Below are positions 26,255 through 34,639 of a stretch of 42,670 nucleotides of DNA, in pieces. The translations under genes were made by a program, and so were the position numbers. The stretch's first letter is position 1, and each line of letters begins with the position of its first letter. Below the pieces are notes generated by a model. That model worked only from the letters and a program-made list of their open reading frames with translations. It made no database searches and was not told the origin of the DNA. Location: the NCBI RefSeq assembly GCF_029350945.1, contig NZ_JARKMS010000003.1, positions 433,069-475,738 of the forward strand. Direction: 5' to 3'. The DNA is from Maribacter huludaoensis. Its GTDB lineage: Bacteria; Bacteroidota; Bacteroidia; Flavobacteriales; Flavobacteriaceae.

Positions 26255-27274
26255 TTATTTCGTTACAATTTTAAATTCAAGTTTTTCAACTTTTGTGGAA
26301 ATTTCTGATCTACCATTTTTTATGGTAAAACCACCTACTAGATAATGTTCATTGTTGTAGTTAACTAATTTAGCACTTCTACGACTTTCATAAAAAGGAG
26401 TATCCATAGTGCCAAAAGTATCGGTAAGAACGTTATAGTAATAAAAATTTAAAGTAGACGGATCAGAGATGATATTTCCTTCACTATCAACCGTAGGAAC
26501 ACCACCTAATCCAAAAATGAAATAATCTCCAAATTGACAAGCAACACCATCATCTAAAAAATTTTCGGTTTCTAAACTATTTATTGTTTCAAAAGCTGTA
26601 AAATCTTCATTGAAATTAGAAATTTTCATACTTTCCCAACCACTTAGACTAACTATATAATTGGTATTGTTCTTTGTAAAAGCGTTGGATGAAATAGGAT
26701 ACCAACCACCATCATTAGAATAGGTGCTATGTATGTTCAGCTCATTGGTCAATAAATCATAAACAAAGATATTTTCTTTACCGTTTGTTTGATCTACGAA
26801 ATAAACCGCATTATCCTCTTCAACATAAAAACCTTCCTTGGAAAAGATGCCTAAAGTATTGGTAAGTACTTGTACTCTATCCCAGTTTGCCATCTCAAAA
26901 TCGTAAGTATATAATCCTTTTCTAACAAGCCTATACCATTTATCATTACGAATAAAATTAATTCCTAATTCATAATCAGCATCCGGTGTGTCATCATCCG
27001 TTGCAATTAAAATCCATGAATTCGTTGCAAAATCAAACATATACGTTTCGTCTTCCACGGTGGTATACATTTTGTCCCCATGCACAAAACAATCACCAAT
27101 ACTTTTACCAAACGTATCATCTACCAATGTTGCTCCTACAAAATCAATACCCTCAACAACTTCTTTTTCTTCCTTAGTTTCATCTAAAATTAGAACATCG
27201 TCTTCTGTATCGGAAGAACAGGAAAATATCAAAAATGTCAAAAGCAAAAAGGTACTTTTAATAATCTTATTCAT
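26255..27274 (-). CDS. kelch-like beta-propeller lipoprotein
   Basis: 339 residues. Lipobox FSC (Cys19), then S-S-D-T-E-D-D, a surface-export type of acidic tail. Repeats of about 45-50 residues with YDF/YDL followed by W or N, such as TYMFDFATNSW, LYTYDFEMANW, IFVYDLLTNEL and FYYYNVLTDTF, and a final HYLVGGF, suggest a six-bladed kelch-type propeller. No catalytic motif is visible; a ligand- or glycan-binding role is possible. It converges on the alginate lyase gene with 11 bp between the stops and may not be related to it. Confidence 0.8.
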   Translation of the reverse strand: MNKIIKSTFLLLTFLIFSCSSDTEDDVLILDETKEEKEVVEGIDFVGATLVDDTFGKSIGDCFVHGDKMYTTVEDETYMFDFATNSWILIATDDDTPDADYELGINFIRNDKWYRLVRKGLYTYDFEMANWDRVQVLTNTLGIFSKEGFYVEEDNAVYFVDQTNGKENIFVYDLLTNELNIHSTYSNDGGWYPISSNAFTKNNTNYIVSLSGWESMKISNFNEDFTAFETINSLETENFLDDGVACQFGDYFIFGLGGVPTVDSEGNIISDPSTLNFYYYNVLTDTFGTMDTPFYESRRSAKLVNYNNEHYLVGGFTIKNGRSEISTKVEKLEFKIVTK

Positions 27275-27466
27275 AGTTACTTCATTTATAAATGATAAAA
27301 ATTGTTCGCGGTTAACAATAACTATTTTTTAACGAAGTAAAATTGTAATTATTTCAAGGCACTTAAAGATGTCGTTAATAACTTTACACAATACTAATAC
27401 ATTATTGTTTTCTATTTTTTTGAATTTAGCGAACTTAGTTGCTCACCAACGGTTTACAATTATTCC

Positions 27467-28258
27467 ATGAGCAGTATTTCCGAGATATTACAAGAAATAA
27501 GAAGTAAAAGTCCTTTAGTTCATAACATTACCAATTATGTAGTCATGAACAATACCGCCAATGCTTTATTGGCTGTCGGTGCATCTCCTGTAATGGCACA
27601 TGCTAAAGAAGAAGTCAAAGATATTGTTGCTATTTCTTCTTCACTGGTTATCAATATGGGAACACTGAGCAAAAAATGGGTAGAAAGTATGCTAATGGCA
27701 GCAGCACAAGCCAAGGCGACCAATACCCCTTTTGTTTTCGATCCGGTTGGCGTTGGTGCATCTGCATACAGAACGGAAGTGGCACAGAAGATCATAGAGA
27801 CAGCAATACCCAATGTAATTCGTGGAAATGCCTCGGAGATAATGGCCTTGGCTAAATTGACCAATTCCACTAAGGGTGTTGATAGTACTATGGATACCCA
27901 AGATGCCATTGAAGGTGCTACCCTACTTGCCAAACAACTCAAAAACACCGTAGTGATCAGTGGTGCTATAGATTACATCATCACTGCAGATACTGTTAAT
28001 AAAATAGGAAATGGAAGCCCGCTTATGGCAAAAATTACCGGTATGGGCTGTACGGCAACCGCTATGGTAGGTGCTTGTTTGGGTGTTGAGGAAAATACAC
28101 ATTTAGCTGCAGTTGCGGCAATGGCCATAATGGGTGTTGCAGGTGATATGGCAAATGATAAGAGTGCCGGTCCGGGCAGTTTTCAAATGAATTTTTATGA
28201 TAGTCTACACGAGCTTTCCCCTGAAGTCTTAGCGGTAAAAGTTAAGACGAATGCCTAA
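27467..28258 (+). CDS. thiM: hydroxyethylthiazole kinase
   Basis: 263 residues of ThiM type: PLVHNITNYVVMNNTANALLAVGASPVMAHA at the N-terminus, VFDPVGVGASAYR, VIRGNASEIMALA, VVISGAIDYI and TGMGCTATAMVGA with the conserved Cys near the phosphate site. It phosphorylates 4-methyl-5-hydroxyethylthiazole for thiamin salvage. It leads a four-gene unit in which every junction overlaps (8 bp with thiE). The 192-bp upstream gap shows no thi-box (TPP riboswitch) sequence. Confidence 0.97.
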   Translation: MSSISEILQEIRSKSPLVHNITNYVVMNNTANALLAVGASPVMAHAKEEVKDIVAISSSLVINMGTLSKKWVESMLMAAAQAKATNTPFVFDPVGVGASAYRTEVAQKIIETAIPNVIRGNASEIMALAKLTNSTKGVDSTMDTQDAIEGATLLAKQLKNTVVISGAIDYIITADTVNKIGNGSPLMAKITGMGCTATAMVGACLGVEENTHLAAVAAMAIMGVAGDMANDKSAGPGSFQMNFYDSLHELSPEVLAVKVKTNA

Positions 28259-28892
28259 AACAGATTATACTTTAATGTATGTTACCGATGATAGTATTAG
28301 GGACGATAATACCTTTTTTACTATTCTAGAAGCTGCTTTAAAGGGCGGTGTAACATTTGTACAATTACGTGAGAAGACCTGTGACACGGCTACATTTTAC
28401 AAACGTGCCGTTCATGCAAAAGAGTTGTGTGTTGTTTATAACATTCCATTGATCATTAATGACCGTATAGACATTGCACTAGCAGTGAATGCAGACGGAG
28501 TTCACATTGGACAAACCGATATGCCATTTATCGTTGCCAGACGTCTACTAGGAAAAAGTTCCATTATCGGACTATCGGTAAGTACTTTGGAACAAGCTAT
28601 AAAGGATAATGCCCAAGCCGCAGATTATATTGGCATCTCCCCTATTTTTTCAACGGATACGAAGACTACAGATTTAGCAAAACCTTTAGGGATTTCGGGT
28701 CTTAGATCAATACGAAAAGTATATAACAAACCTATGGTCTGTATTGGTGGTATCAACAAAAATAATACGGAAGAAATTATAAGCAATGGAGCCGACGGTA
28801 TTGCCGTAGTTTCCGCAATTTCAAAAGCAGTTGAACCTCTAACGGCAACAAAAGAATTAAAACAAATAGTATGCAAGACTGGTACACACTAG
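28251..28892 (+). CDS. thiE: thiamin-phosphate synthase
   Basis: 213 residues. ThiE motifs in order: TFVQLREKTCDTATFYKRA, LIINDRIDIALAVNADGVHIGQTDMP, IIGLSVSTLEQA, YIGISPIFSTDTKTD and VCIGGINKNNTEEI. It joins hydroxymethylpyrimidine diphosphate to thiazole phosphate to give thiamin phosphate. It overlaps thiM by 8 bp and tenA by 22 bp, so translation is coupled. Confidence 0.97.
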   Translation: MPKTDYTLMYVTDDSIRDDNTFFTILEAALKGGVTFVQLREKTCDTATFYKRAVHAKELCVVYNIPLIINDRIDIALAVNADGVHIGQTDMPFIVARRLLGKSSIIGLSVSTLEQAIKDNAQAADYIGISPIFSTDTKTTDLAKPLGISGLRSIRKVYNKPMVCIGGINKNNTEEIISNGADGIAVVSAISKAVEPLTATKELKQIVCKTGTH

Positions 28893-29524
28893 TAAGACAA
28901 GAAACAGATTTTATTCTAGAAGCAATAAAACAACAGCCCTTTATCAAAGAACTGATGAACGGCACGCTATCATCAGATGTATTTCAATTTTATATCAATC
29001 AAGATGCCATGTATTTGGCGGAGTATAAAAAAGTACTTGCTACAGTGGGTGTTAAGTGTCAGCATGAAAACGACACACAGTTTTTTCTGGATTCGGCAAC
29101 CGGCATTATTCATGTTGAAAATGCGCTACATCAAATTTTCTTGAAAGATCATCGCTTAACACACGAGCCCTCGCCTACTTGTGAACTGTACACTAGTTAT
29201 TTAACACGAATGGTAGCAAACCATTCATTAGAAGAATCATTGGCAGCCGTGCTCCCCTGCTTTACCATTTACAAAGAAATTGGGGATTACATTCAAGAAA
29301 ACCAAACCAATAAAGCAGATAATCCATATCAAGATTGGATAGATACCTATGGTGGGGAAGAATTTGCTGCTTCGGTCAATAATGCGGTAGCCATTACTAA
29401 TAAGTATGCGGAAAATGCTCCGGAAGAAGTTTTACAAAAAATGAAAACAGCTTTTATAAAAGCATCTAAATTGGAATGGATGTTTTGGGATAGCGCCTAT
29501 AATAAAGAAGCATGGAAGATTTAA
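28871..29524 (+). CDS. tenA: TenA-type aminopyrimidine aminohydrolase (thiaminase II)
   Basis: 217 residues of the helical TenA fold. FQFYINQDAMYLAEYKKVLA holds the substrate-binding Asp, AVLPCFTIYKEIG the catalytic Cys, and KLEWMFWDSAY the C-terminal Glu, so it is the Cys-class TenA (TenA_C). It hydrolyses base-degraded thiamin products to recover hydroxymethylpyrimidine, which ThiD and ThiE then use. It overlaps thiE by 22 bp and thiD by 13 bp. Confidence 0.95.
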   Translation: MQDWYTLVRQETDFILEAIKQQPFIKELMNGTLSSDVFQFYINQDAMYLAEYKKVLATVGVKCQHENDTQFFLDSATGIIHVENALHQIFLKDHRLTHEPSPTCELYTSYLTRMVANHSLEESLAAVLPCFTIYKEIGDYIQENQTNKADNPYQDWIDTYGGEEFAASVNNAVAITNKYAENAPEEVLQKMKTAFIKASKLEWMFWDSAYNKEAWKI

Positions 29525-30324
29525 ATAGAACCTATAATAGTGTGTTAAGTATTGCTGGGAGTGATTCTGGCGGTTGTGCCGGTATACAAGCGGATATTAA
29601 AAGTATTAGCGCCTGCGGAGCATTTGCGGCAACGGTAATAACGGCCACCACGGCTCAGAATACGCAAGGTGTAACAGATATACACGCTATACCCATTGCA
29701 CATTTGGAAAAACAACTGGATGCCGTATTGAGTGATATTTATTTTGGCGCCATTAAAATTGGTATGCTCCATTCTTGCGAGGTAATCAATATGGTAGCGG
29801 CTAAGTTGACCGAGTATAAAGCAACTAATATTGTATTGGACCCTGTTATGGTAAGTACATCCGGTCATAAATTAATTACGGACGATGCTATTGAATGTTT
29901 AAAGGATTTTCTGCCAAAGGTAAGCTTGATTACGCCTAACATACCCGAAGCGGAATTATTGATCAATGAAAAAATCAATGTGGATAACATGAAGGCTATG
30001 GCACAAAAAATTGGTGAACAGTTTCAAGTCTCCGTTTTGTTGAAAGGTGGTCATGTGGATAATGATTCTTTTATTATGACCGATGTTTTTTATGTTCATG
30101 AGACCAAAACAGTAAAAATCATCACCAACCCAAGGGTAAATACTACTAATATACATGGTACCGGTTGTAGTCTTTCTTCAAGCATTGCAGCTTATTTAAG
30201 TTTAGGGTTTTCTATGGATGAAGCAATTACAAAAGGGTGTAATTACGTAAACCAAGCTATTGCAGCGGGTAAAGATAAAATCTTGGGTCATGGCAATGGT
30301 CCTATTAATCACTTTGGGATATAA
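29512..30324 (+). CDS. thiD: hydroxymethylpyrimidine (phosphate) kinase
   Basis: 270 residues: LSIAGSDSGGCAGIQADIKSISACG, TTAQNTQGV, IKIGMLHSCEVI, VLDPVMVSTSGHKL, LITPNIPEAELL and NIHGTGCSLSSSIAA are the ThiD ribokinase-fold motifs, the last holding the catalytic Asp-equivalent region with G-T-G-C. It makes hydroxymethylpyrimidine diphosphate in two steps. It is the last thi gene; a Crp/Fnr-type gene starts 19 bp beyond its stop. Confidence 0.96.
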   Translation: MEDLNRTYNSVLSIAGSDSGGCAGIQADIKSISACGAFAATVITATTAQNTQGVTDIHAIPIAHLEKQLDAVLSDIYFGAIKIGMLHSCEVINMVAAKLTEYKATNIVLDPVMVSTSGHKLITDDAIECLKDFLPKVSLITPNIPEAELLINEKINVDNMKAMAQKIGEQFQVSVLLKGGHVDNDSFIMTDVFYVHETKTVKIITNPRVNTTNIHGTGCSLSSSIAAYLSLGFSMDEAITKGCNYVNQAIAAGKDKILGHGNGPINHFGI

Positions 30325-30343
30325 TATAGCTATAAGAACAGCA

Positions 30344-30916
30344 ATGATTTTTGATCCTTTAATAGCGCACGTCAATAAAATTGTTCATTTATCAAAAGAT
30401 GAAGAAGAAGAATTTTGCAGCTATTTTCATCTAAAGACTATTGATAAAAAAGATTTTATTTTACAACAAGGTGAAATCTGCAAGTTTGAAGGTTTTGTGC
30501 TAGAGGGTTGCTTTAGAACCTTTACCCTGGACAAAAAAGGGAATGAAAACACCTTGTTCTTCGCCGCAAAAGATTGGTGGCTTATGGACATAGACAGTTT
30601 CATGAACAACAACCCCTCAGAATTGAACATTCAGGCTTTAGAGGATAGTCAAGTGCTAATTATTAACAGAAAGAACAAGGAGCAACTATACGCGGCAATA
30701 CCGTCTGCAGAAAAATTATTTCGCATCATGTTTCAGAAGTCCGTCGTGGCATGGCAGCGCAGGTTGGTGCAAAACCATAGCTTAACGGCAAAAGAAAGAT
30801 ATCTTCTCTTCACATCTACCTACCCGGAAATTGCTTCTAAATTAACGGATCGGCAAACTTCTAGCTATCTCGGCATCACACATGAATTTCTAAGTAAAAT
30901 AAAAAAACAGCTTTAA
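30344..30916 (+). CDS. Crp/Fnr family transcriptional regulator (first copy)
   Basis: 190 residues from ATG 30344; an in-frame ATG at 30260 lies inside thiD and would add 28 unrelated residues. Residues of about 1-115 form a cyclic-nucleotide-binding-like beta roll (KDFILQQGEICKFEGFVLEGCFRTF, D-W-W-L-M-D-I-D-S-F) without the R-S/T pair needed for cAMP. The C-terminal winged helix ends TDRQTSSYLGITHEFLSKIKKQL. No cysteine cluster for an iron-sulfur centre is present. It lies 19 bp after thiD, so may be transcribed with it. The palindrome at 30936-30953 starts 19 bp after its stop. Confidence 0.9.
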   Translation: MIFDPLIAHVNKIVHLSKDEEEEFCSYFHLKTIDKKDFILQQGEICKFEGFVLEGCFRTFTLDKKGNENTLFFAAKDWWLMDIDSFMNNNPSELNIQALEDSQVLIINRKNKEQLYAAIPSAEKLFRIMFQKSVVAWQRRLVQNHSLTAKERYLLFTSTYPEIASKLTDRQTSSYLGITHEFLSKIKKQL

Positions 30917-30935
30917 ATTTCATTAAATTAACCAT

Positions 30936-30953
30936 AGTTGAACAAGTTCAACT
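30936..30953. promoter_or_regulatory. Crp/Fnr-type operator AGTTGAACAAGTTCAACT
   Basis: Perfect 8-bp arms AGTTGAAC/GTTCAACT around AA give TTGA-N6-TCAA, the half-site spacing of Fnr-like sites. The centre lies 29 bp before an AATTTTTG box (30974-30981), so near -41.5 of the inferred start: the class II activator position. It sits between a Crp/Fnr gene and the secreted HbpS-like gene. Confidence 0.65.
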
Positions 30954-30973
30954 TTATTCTCGGTACTGTTTTC

Positions 30974-30981
30974 AATTTTTG
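30974..30981 (+). promoter_or_regulatory. -7-like promoter box AATTTTTG
   Basis: One mismatch (first base) from TAnnTTTG. Transcription would start near 30986, 20 bp ahead of the ATG at 31006. A weak box needing an activator fits the palindrome placed upstream. Confidence 0.45.
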
Positions 30982-31005
30982 TAAAGCAAAACAGCATAGA
31001 GAGGT

Positions 31006-31494
31006 ATGAAACAATTACTAAAAGTAAACCGACTGATACTTACATTATTATTTTTAATATTAATGGATGACGCTTATGCGCAAGTAACCTACAACATTAC
31101 CCATGATGAAGCTTTAGAAGTGTTACTTGGAGCAAAATCAAAAGCGGAAGCCGATGGCGTACTTGTAAATATAGCCGTGGTAGATGCCGGTGCTAGCCTA
31201 AAAGCGTTTATAAGAATGGACCAATCTTTTTTAGGAAGTATTGATGTAGCGATCAAAAAGGCAAAAACGGCGAGGTATTTTAATATGGATACCGGTGAAC
31301 TGGGCGAACTGACACAACCTGGCGGTATTATTTATAATATTGAACATTCTAATGACGGACTCATGACTTTTCCCGGTGGCTATCCCATTAAAAACAAGCA
31401 AGGAGAAATCATTGGGGCAATTGGTGTTAGTGGCGGTACTATAGATCAAGACAGGGAAATTGCCATTGCAGGTGCCAAATACGTTTTAAATTAA
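31006..31494 (+). CDS. secreted HbpS/GlcG-like protein (DUF336)
   Basis: 162 residues with a signal peptide ending in AYAQ. The mature part is a GlcG/HbpS domain: ITHDEALEVLLGAKSKAEADGVLVNIAVVDAGASLKAFIRMD, AIKKAKTARYFNM, FPGGYPIKNKQGEIIGAIGVSGGT and DREIAIAGAKY. In Streptomyces, HbpS binds haem outside the cell and signals to a sensor kinase; whether haem is bound here is not visible. A purine-rich GAGAGG lies just before the ATG. The propeller-Dabb gene follows after 9 bp, so the two form an operon behind the Crp/Fnr-type site. Confidence 0.88.
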   Translation: MKQLLKVNRLILTLLFLILMDDAYAQVTYNITHDEALEVLLGAKSKAEADGVLVNIAVVDAGASLKAFIRMDQSFLGSIDVAIKKAKTARYFNMDTGELGELTQPGGIIYNIEHSNDGLMTFPGGYPIKNKQGEIIGAIGVSGGTIDQDREIAIAGAKYVLN

Positions 31495-31503
31495 GCATAC
31501 ATA

Positions 31504-33048
31504 ATGACGATGAACAACAAAAAAATCATGAATACATTTAAATATCTGCTTGCTGCAATTTTCGCGATAGCGCAGATAGGCAATGCACAGTCTACGGATG
31601 ATTTAATGCTGTACAGAAAGGATTTTAAAGCCATTACTGGTGAAAACACTGTTTCTGTTACCAGTTATGAAAAAGGCGGTAAACATTATGTATTTGCTGG
31701 CGGTGTGGGCAATATAGATGTGTATGGATTAAATGAAGACGGAATTCTTTCTCCCATAAGCGACCATGAACTGCATATGAAAAAAGGTCCGGCACGGGGT
31801 ATGGTAGCCACCCGTATTAAAAACAATGACTTTTTATTTGTAGCTAACAAGCATGGTAATGTAATTGAAAGCTTTAAAATATTGGATTCTGGATCATTAG
31901 AACGTACGGCATTGACCGAAGATACGGAAGATACCTATTTGGGCACCGCCATTACCTTACAGGTAGTACATATGAAAAATGCTTCTTATTTGTTTGTTGG
32001 CGGACTAGAGGAAAACCCCGGTCTAAGCTGTTTTCAAATTCAGGAAAATGGAGCGCTTACCCACGTACAGTCAATGAAAGATGATGAAACGGTACATACA
32101 GATGGTATTATTGGCATGTATGTGCATCAAATAAAAGGTAAAACCTATTTATATACCGGTGGTTTTCAGGACAATGGCGTTAGCAGCTTTAGGGTGTATG
32201 AAGATGGAACGTTCAAGAATATAAATAATATAAGTGACAACAAAACAGATCGTTACCTTACGGGCACTTACCCCGTTACCGGTGTTACCTTAGAAGATCA
32301 GCATTATGTAATTGTAGGTCACAGACATCATAAGTACTACAAAAGGGGCAATTTTATAAAAAGAAAAGATTTTGTGTACCATGGAGATGGTGTAAGTGTT
32401 TTCAAGGTCGATAAGAAGGGTGCATTAGTACCACATTTTGTTCTGAAGGATGACGAGAGCACCAAACTATCCGGACAAACAAGAATAGAAGTCACTTCGG
32501 TCAATACTGATGAAGCGGTATTGGCGGTAGGCACTAGAGATGATGAGGCTGTACAATTGCTAAAGTTGAATAAGGAAGGGATTCTTAGCCCTATGAACTA
32601 TTTGGAAACGGGGTATTCCATTTATTACGGTTTAAGGTCGCACTCCATTGGCGAAAAGAATTTTCTCATTGCAGGTTCGTTTCGGTTCGATTTACATAAA
32701 TTAGTGACCTACAATGTACTGCCTAAAATAAATAGAGATCATAAAAAATTGAGGCACGTGGTTCATTTAAAATATAAATCTGATGCCACCAATACGCAGA
32801 TAAAAGAAGCGGAACAAGCTTTTGTAGCCCTTAAAGACCAAATTCCACAGATTACGGCATTGGAATGGGGTATAAATGATAGTGAAGAAGGCGCCAGCAA
32901 AGGTTTTACACATACCTTCACGCTGACATTTAACGATGAACACGGTAGGGAAATATACCTTTTTCATAAAGCTCACTTAGATTTGGTAGCCAAAGTAGGA
33001 CCTATCATTGCCGATGTTTTGGTAATGGATTATTGGACAGAGGAATAG
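31504..33048 (+). CDS. secreted beta-propeller protein fused to a Dabb domain
   Basis: 514 residues. A signal peptide ends in IGNAQ (about residue 29). Residues of about 40-410 are repeats of about 50 residues with Y-x-F-x-G-G, V-x-x-Y/F, D-G-x-L cores (YVFAGGVGNIDVYGLNEDGIL, YLFVGGLEENPGLSCFQIQENGAL, YLYTGGFQDNGVSSFRVYEDGTF), a seven-bladed lactonase-like propeller. The last 100 residues, LRHVVHLKYKSD to VLVMDYW, are a stress-responsive A/B-barrel (Dabb) domain with its HxVxxK start and a late H-x-x-H-L-D. I know no named family with this pairing. No catalytic metal site is evident in the propeller. Confidence 0.85.
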   Translation: MTMNNKKIMNTFKYLLAAIFAIAQIGNAQSTDDLMLYRKDFKAITGENTVSVTSYEKGGKHYVFAGGVGNIDVYGLNEDGILSPISDHELHMKKGPARGMVATRIKNNDFLFVANKHGNVIESFKILDSGSLERTALTEDTEDTYLGTAITLQVVHMKNASYLFVGGLEENPGLSCFQIQENGALTHVQSMKDDETVHTDGIIGMYVHQIKGKTYLYTGGFQDNGVSSFRVYEDGTFKNINNISDNKTDRYLTGTYPVTGVTLEDQHYVIVGHRHHKYYKRGNFIKRKDFVYHGDGVSVFKVDKKGALVPHFVLKDDESTKLSGQTRIEVTSVNTDEAVLAVGTRDDEAVQLLKLNKEGILSPMNYLETGYSIYYGLRSHSIGEKNFLIAGSFRFDLHKLVTYNVLPKINRDHKKLRHVVHLKYKSDATNTQIKEAEQAFVALKDQIPQITALEWGINDSEEGASKGFTHTFTLTFNDEHGREIYLFHKAHLDLVAKVGPIIADVLVMDYWTEE

Positions 33049-33057
33049 TCCAACATC

Positions 33058-33094
33058 AAAAACACCGTGAATAACTTGATTATAAGTACGGTGA
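33058..33094 (+). terminator. weak hairpin, possible terminator
   Basis: CACCGT pairs with ACGGTG and, inside it, ACTT with AAGT around GATTAT, leaving a 5-base bulge. T-rich sequence follows within 15 bp. It lies shortly after the propeller-Dabb stop at 33048. The bulge makes it a weak candidate. Confidence 0.35.
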
Positions 33095-33147
33095 CATGTA
33101 ATTGCTTTGTTTTTTAATTATATCGACCTTTAGTTCTTAATCGCTAC

Positions 33148-33166
33148 ATGGAATTTAAATTTCCAT
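33148..33166. promoter_or_regulatory. inverted repeat upstream of the hydrolase/Crp operon
   Basis: ATGGAA and TTCCAT arms are separated by TTTAAAT, 30 bp before the ATG at 33196. The symmetry and position fit an operator, but no regulator can be assigned and no TAnnTTTG box is next to it. Confidence 0.3.
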
Positions 33167-33195
33167 TGATTTAGCACAGGCAGGTACTTTAATAA

Positions 33196-34035
33196 ATGAA
33201 AGTAATTGAGATACCATCTTCTTTAGGAATACTATCCGCTTCCTTGTATGATAATACTAAGGAAGATACTGTGTTGATCATTGCCTCGGCTACCGGAGTA
33301 AAACGGCAGTATTACAGCAAGTTTGCTACATATGCCCAAAACAATGGCGTTACGGTAATCACATTTGATTATATAGGCATAGGTAGTTCATTGAATAAAC
33401 CTATAAAAACCATTAAAACCAATGCTGCGGATTGGGGAGGAAATGACATAGAAAGTATACTACAATACGTTATAAATCACTACCCAAATTCTAGAAAAGT
33501 AATTCTTGGACATAGTATTGGCGGTCAACTGATAGGGCTGGCCAAATCTTCCAACACATTGGACAAAATAATTTTAGTTGCTGCACAATCAGGATATTGG
33601 AAATACTGGAAAGGCATGGGAAAGGTAAAAATGTGGTTAAACTGGTATGTTCTTTTTCCATTTCTTATCACCACTTTTGGTTATCTAAACGCCAAGAAAC
33701 TAAGCGGTATGGAGAATTTGCCAAAAAATGTTGCCGATCAATGGCGGAACTGGGGCAAGCATAGCAATTATATTTTTAGTGATCCATCCATCAATGAAAC
33801 CCATTACCATACAATAACTGCCAATATTGCTGCGTATAGTATAGCTGATGACGCCTTTGCGCCAAAAGAGGCCGTTCAATGGATGACAGCACAATACAAG
33901 AACGCAAAGAGCAAATCATACCATTTAAGACCAAGCGACTATCAGGCAAATAAAATTGGTCATTTTGGTGTCTTTAGGGACAAGTTTAAAACGACTATTT
34001 GGAAAGCAATTTTGAATGAAATATGTAGTTCTTAA
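33196..34035 (+). CDS. alpha/beta hydrolase
   Basis: 279 residues, no signal peptide. The alpha/beta fold is shown by TVLIIASATGVKRQYYSKFATYAQNNGVTVITFDYIGIGSS and the nucleophile elbow G-H-S-I-G-G near residue 110 (VILGHSIGGQLIGLA). A late Asp (ADDAFAP) and His (KIGHFGVFR) complete a plausible triad. The family resembles predicted serine hydrolases such as YbdG- or UCP037442-type proteins. The Crp/Fnr-type gene starts 3 bp after the stop, so the two are co-transcribed. The substrate is unknown. Confidence 0.88.
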   Translation: MKVIEIPSSLGILSASLYDNTKEDTVLIIASATGVKRQYYSKFATYAQNNGVTVITFDYIGIGSSLNKPIKTIKTNAADWGGNDIESILQYVINHYPNSRKVILGHSIGGQLIGLAKSSNTLDKIILVAAQSGYWKYWKGMGKVKMWLNWYVLFPFLITTFGYLNAKKLSGMENLPKNVADQWRNWGKHSNYIFSDPSINETHYHTITANIAAYSIADDAFAPKEAVQWMTAQYKNAKSKSYHLRPSDYQANKIGHFGVFRDKFKTTIWKAILNEICSS

Positions 34036-34038
34036 TCT

Positions 34039-34602
34039 ATGGAAGAGAAGTTAAAACAACATATTCAAAAATTAGTGCCTCTTACAGATCATGAATTTGT
34101 AAAGGTGCTTTCATACTTCTCATTCGAAAATTATGGTAAAAAGGATTTTCTTATCCGGCAGGGAGAAAAAGTAAATCACTGTTATTTTATTGTCTCCGGA
34201 CTCCTAAAATTGGTGTTGGTAGACCAAGATGGTAAAGAACATATTATTTCATTTGCTATGGAAGATTGGTGGGAAAGTGATTTTTCCGCCTATTTCATGC
34301 AAACCAATGCTTCCATGGCATTACAGACAATTGAACCCACCAGTGTATACGCTTTACCCCTTGAAAATTATCATGCCTTGTCATCGGCATTTCCAAAAAT
34401 GCAGTGTTTCTTTTTAATGAAATCAAATTTAGGTCATATCGCCTCGCAAAATAGGATTGTATCTTTTCTAACATCAGACGCCAAAGGTAGGTATGAACAA
34501 TTGCTCAAAACACATCCGGCGTTATTTCAACGCGTACCAAAAACCTTGTTAGCTTCTTATTTGGGTGTATCACGAGAAACACTTAGCAGATTATCCTCTT
34601 AG
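34039..34602 (+). CDS. Crp/Fnr family transcriptional regulator (second copy)
   Basis: 187 residues. The N-terminal beta roll (KDFLIRQGEKVNHCYFIVSGLLKLVLVDQDGKEHIISFAMEDWW) resembles the first copy at 30344-30916, including the D/E-x-W-W pair, and likewise lacks the cAMP-binding Arg. The C-terminal winged helix has VPKTLLASYLGVSRETLSRL, a better-kept recognition helix (S-R-E-T-L-S-R) than the first copy. It is second in a unit with the alpha/beta hydrolase. A perfect TGTGA-N6-TCACA site begins 20 bp after its stop and faces the RidA-like gene. Confidence 0.92.
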   Translation: MEEKLKQHIQKLVPLTDHEFVKVLSYFSFENYGKKDFLIRQGEKVNHCYFIVSGLLKLVLVDQDGKEHIISFAMEDWWESDFSAYFMQTNASMALQTIEPTSVYALPLENYHALSSAFPKMQCFFLMKSNLGHIASQNRIVSFLTSDAKGRYEQLLKTHPALFQRVPKTLLASYLGVSRETLSRLSS

Positions 34603-34622
34603 CCTTTCCTAGTTTTTATAAT

Positions 34623-34638
34623 TGTGATGTATGTCACA
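34623..34638. promoter_or_regulatory. Crp-type operator TGTGATGTATGTCACA
   Basis: TGTGA-N6-TCACA is exactly the half-site pattern that Escherichia coli Crp prefers. Its centre lies 29 bp before the AATATTTG box, near -41.5 of the inferred start, the same geometry as the site at 30936-30953. It stands between a Crp/Fnr gene and the RidA-like gene. Confidence 0.7.
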
Positions 34639-34639
34639 C

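Noticed and set aside
25134..27274. Alginate utilisation locus
   Set aside because: Only one lyase is present; no SusC/SusD pair, other lyases or uronate metabolism genes are nearby, and the kelch-like gene is convergent.
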